A model generated the notes under the pieces. The model searched no databases, had not been told where the DNA came from, and was given only the letters and a program-made list of their open reading frames with translations. Made by a program: the position numbers and the translations under genes. From Pleurotus djamor (lineage: Eukaryota; Basidiomycota; Agaricomycetes; Agaricales; Pleurotaceae), in contig JAPEVF010000359.1 in the NCBI GenBank assembly GCA_029747585.1, forward strand, positions 1-45,305: 45,305 nucleotides of DNA, read 5' to 3'. Below, in pieces: positions 43,550-45,305 of the stretch (its first letter is position 1; the number at the start of each line of letters is the position of its first letter).

Positions 43550-45305
43550 ATGTCTGATACAGCTCGTCAATACTCGGCGCAGGACGTACGCACCTCGCAC
43601 TCGGACGTAGAGGCTGAGAAGATGGCTCAACCGTTGGAAATATCGACATTGGAGGAGAAAGCGCTTGTTCGCAAGTTAGATCGGCGTATCCTTCCTCTGA
43701 CTTGCCTGCTCTATCTCTTTTCTTGTTAGTACCTTTCCCCTCGCTTTTTCATTTCCGCTCCGTCTAATGTATGTGTAGACCTGGATCGTAGTGGTCTTGG
43801 GAATGCTCGTTTACAAGGCTTGCCTGAGGATGTCCTCGGCGGTGACCCTTCAGGAGTCTTATTCGACTGGGTGAATTCCGCTTTCTATTTCTCATATGTA
43901 AGCCGCCGCACAGCTTTATCTGCGTAATAACACCGACTATGGTATACGATAGATCCTCTTTCACATCCCCACAACCGTTGCTTTCAAGCTTGTCCCTCCA
44001 CGTCTATGGATGGCATCGATCGCAGTNGGTTGGGGCTTGTCATCGGCATTGATGGTCAGAATCCTATGTCTCTAAATAAACCCATTTAACACCCATTTAA
44101 CGCCCATGGTTTATAGTCTACCGGATATAATTTTGGCGGCCTCATAACGGCTCGTCTATTTTTGGGTGTCTTTGAGGGCGCGCTGGGGACCACTATCCCT
44201 TTATACATCTGTGGGTCTCTCGCGTTCGCCAGGACGCCCATGAAGTCATGTAATCTTTCTAGCATTCTTCTACACAAAATCCGAGCTGGGTGTGCGCATG
44301 GCGTATTGGTTTGGCTTTGGTACTGTCGCCGGTGCTTTCGGTGGTCTCATTGCCTTTGGTATCCAACATGTCCATGCTACCATAGCAAGCTGGCGACTTT
44401 TATTCATCATGGAGGTACTGAGTTGCCTATGGGTAGGAGGGACACATCTCACATCCTTTGTAGGGGGTCCCAACTATGCTATTCGGGGTCTTGATCATGT
44501 TCCTCCTCCCGAATCGACCAGAGTCTACCACATTCTTCAACGAAGATGAACGGCGAATTGCCATCGCACGTATGAATAGATCGACCAGCAGTGACATCGG
44601 TGCTACACTGAACAAAGGTGCGAATATATGGACAACACCCATCATTGTCGCTCATACACGACTTAGCTCATATTGGCGCTGCTTTTCGCGACTGGAGGGT
44701 AATTCACCACACATCACTGCTAGCTTATGCACTTTGACCTTGTAACCCACCAGGTATACACCGCCGGTGTCGCCCTCTTTGGACTCAACTGTGCTCTCGC
44801 GACCATCTCGGCTTTCCTACCAACCATCATCCAAACCTTTGGGCATTGTATGGCTTGATCGCTGATCATTTCTGATGGCTGACTTTGTCGAAAAGCCGCC
44901 GCGATAACACAGCTCCTGACAGTTCCTCCGTATGCCGTTGCCTCCATCGTTCTTCTCTCTTCTTCATACGCATCGGACAAACTGCAAACTCGTGGGATAT
45001 TTCTGGCCTTTGCCAGCTGTGTCGGCGGCATTGGATATCTGTGCGTTTCCTTTGCCCCAAGACTGAGGTCCCTCGCCTCGGAGTCTGAAACCTCATTACG
45101 CAGTCTCCTCCTCATGGTCACGTCGAACCAGCAAGTTCGCTATTTTGCGACCTTCTGCGTCACAAGTGGCACTTATACTACCATTGGAATAGCCCTTGCT
45201 TGGAGTGCGTCTCATTCACTTCTTTGCGTCCGTCAAACTCAAGTTTCGTAGTCGCGCACAACCTAGGATCTGAGACTAAGAAGGCTACAGGGATGCCTAT
45301 CGCCG
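43550..45305 (+). CDS. MFS anion:cation symporter, copy 2, cut by window end
   Basis: Exons 43550-43724, 43779-43897, 43953-44054, 44117-44210, 44263-44414, 44464-44617, 44667-44698, 44754-44847, 44896-45040, 45104-45204 and 45252 onward have exactly the same lengths and phases as copy 1. The frame is open to the edge apart from an N at 44027. The product starts MSDTARQYSAQ and shares LEISTLEEKALVRKLDRRILPL, split here from the following LDRSGLGNARLQGL by intron 1, and AHNLGSETKKATG. Transport function is as for copy 1, with an unknown substrate that may have diverged. About four exons should lie beyond the window. Confidence 0.9.

Overview
The window looks like the nuclear genome of a mushroom-forming basidiomycete (Agaricomycetes). 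Introns are 45-65 nt with GT-AG ends, F-box genes are of the expanded agaricomycete type, there is a KDZ transposase with a TET/JBP companion, and the RAD52, sterol methyltransferase and Golgi nucleotidase genes are fungal. No rRNA, tRNA or CRISPR array was seen.

Layout. (1) 400-8,900 is a host island. Two paralogous F-box genes (1025-2539 + and 6109-7590 -) face each other as a large inverted duplication around a GDA1-type Golgi nucleoside diphosphatase gene (2880-4698 -). The right arm borders a small three-exon gene (8333-8899 -). The left arm carries only that gene's 3' end as a remnant, so the right arm is the likely source. (2) 9,054-17,850 is repeat-rich. It holds a truncated LTR retroelement, an AT-rich non-autonomous element with short inverted ends, a gene with a JmjC-like double-stranded beta-helix (11829-14760 +), a Tc1/mariner transposase with all three catalytic acidic residues (14887-16032 -), and a cluster of perfect short palindromes. 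(3) 17,859-35,111 (-) is one very large gene: paired zinc fingers, a domain with a complete-looking tyrosine-recombinase signature, and a RecQ-type helicase. A 12.0-kb KDZ transposon (19,963-31,979) splits it inside helicase motif Ia. The transposon has about 61-bp terminal inverted repeats and a 9-bp target duplication. Removing it and one duplication copy restores the reading frame exactly. The transposon encodes a 10-exon KDZ transposase (+), a TET/JBP-family dioxygenase divergent from it (-), and two further genes of unknown function (-). (4) 35,203-35,706 is the 3' part of a glycoside hydrolase family 7 gene, cut at an N-rich assembly junction. (5) 36,177-45,305 returns to host genes: sterol 24-C-methyltransferase (ERG6), RAD52, and two tandem 15-exon-type MFS anion:cation symporter genes with the decayed 5' end of a third copy between them.

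How the parts work together. The host genes are unconnected housekeeping functions: Golgi nucleotide metabolism, ergosterol synthesis, homologous recombination, uptake and ubiquitin-ligase adaptors. The accessory core is a nested set of mobile elements. One carries recombinase plus helicase activity. The other carries a transposase plus a DNA-base oxidase that may act on cytosine methylation. Single N calls next to homopolymers, and a one-base homopolymer shift in ERG6, suggest some apparent lesions are sequencing errors.
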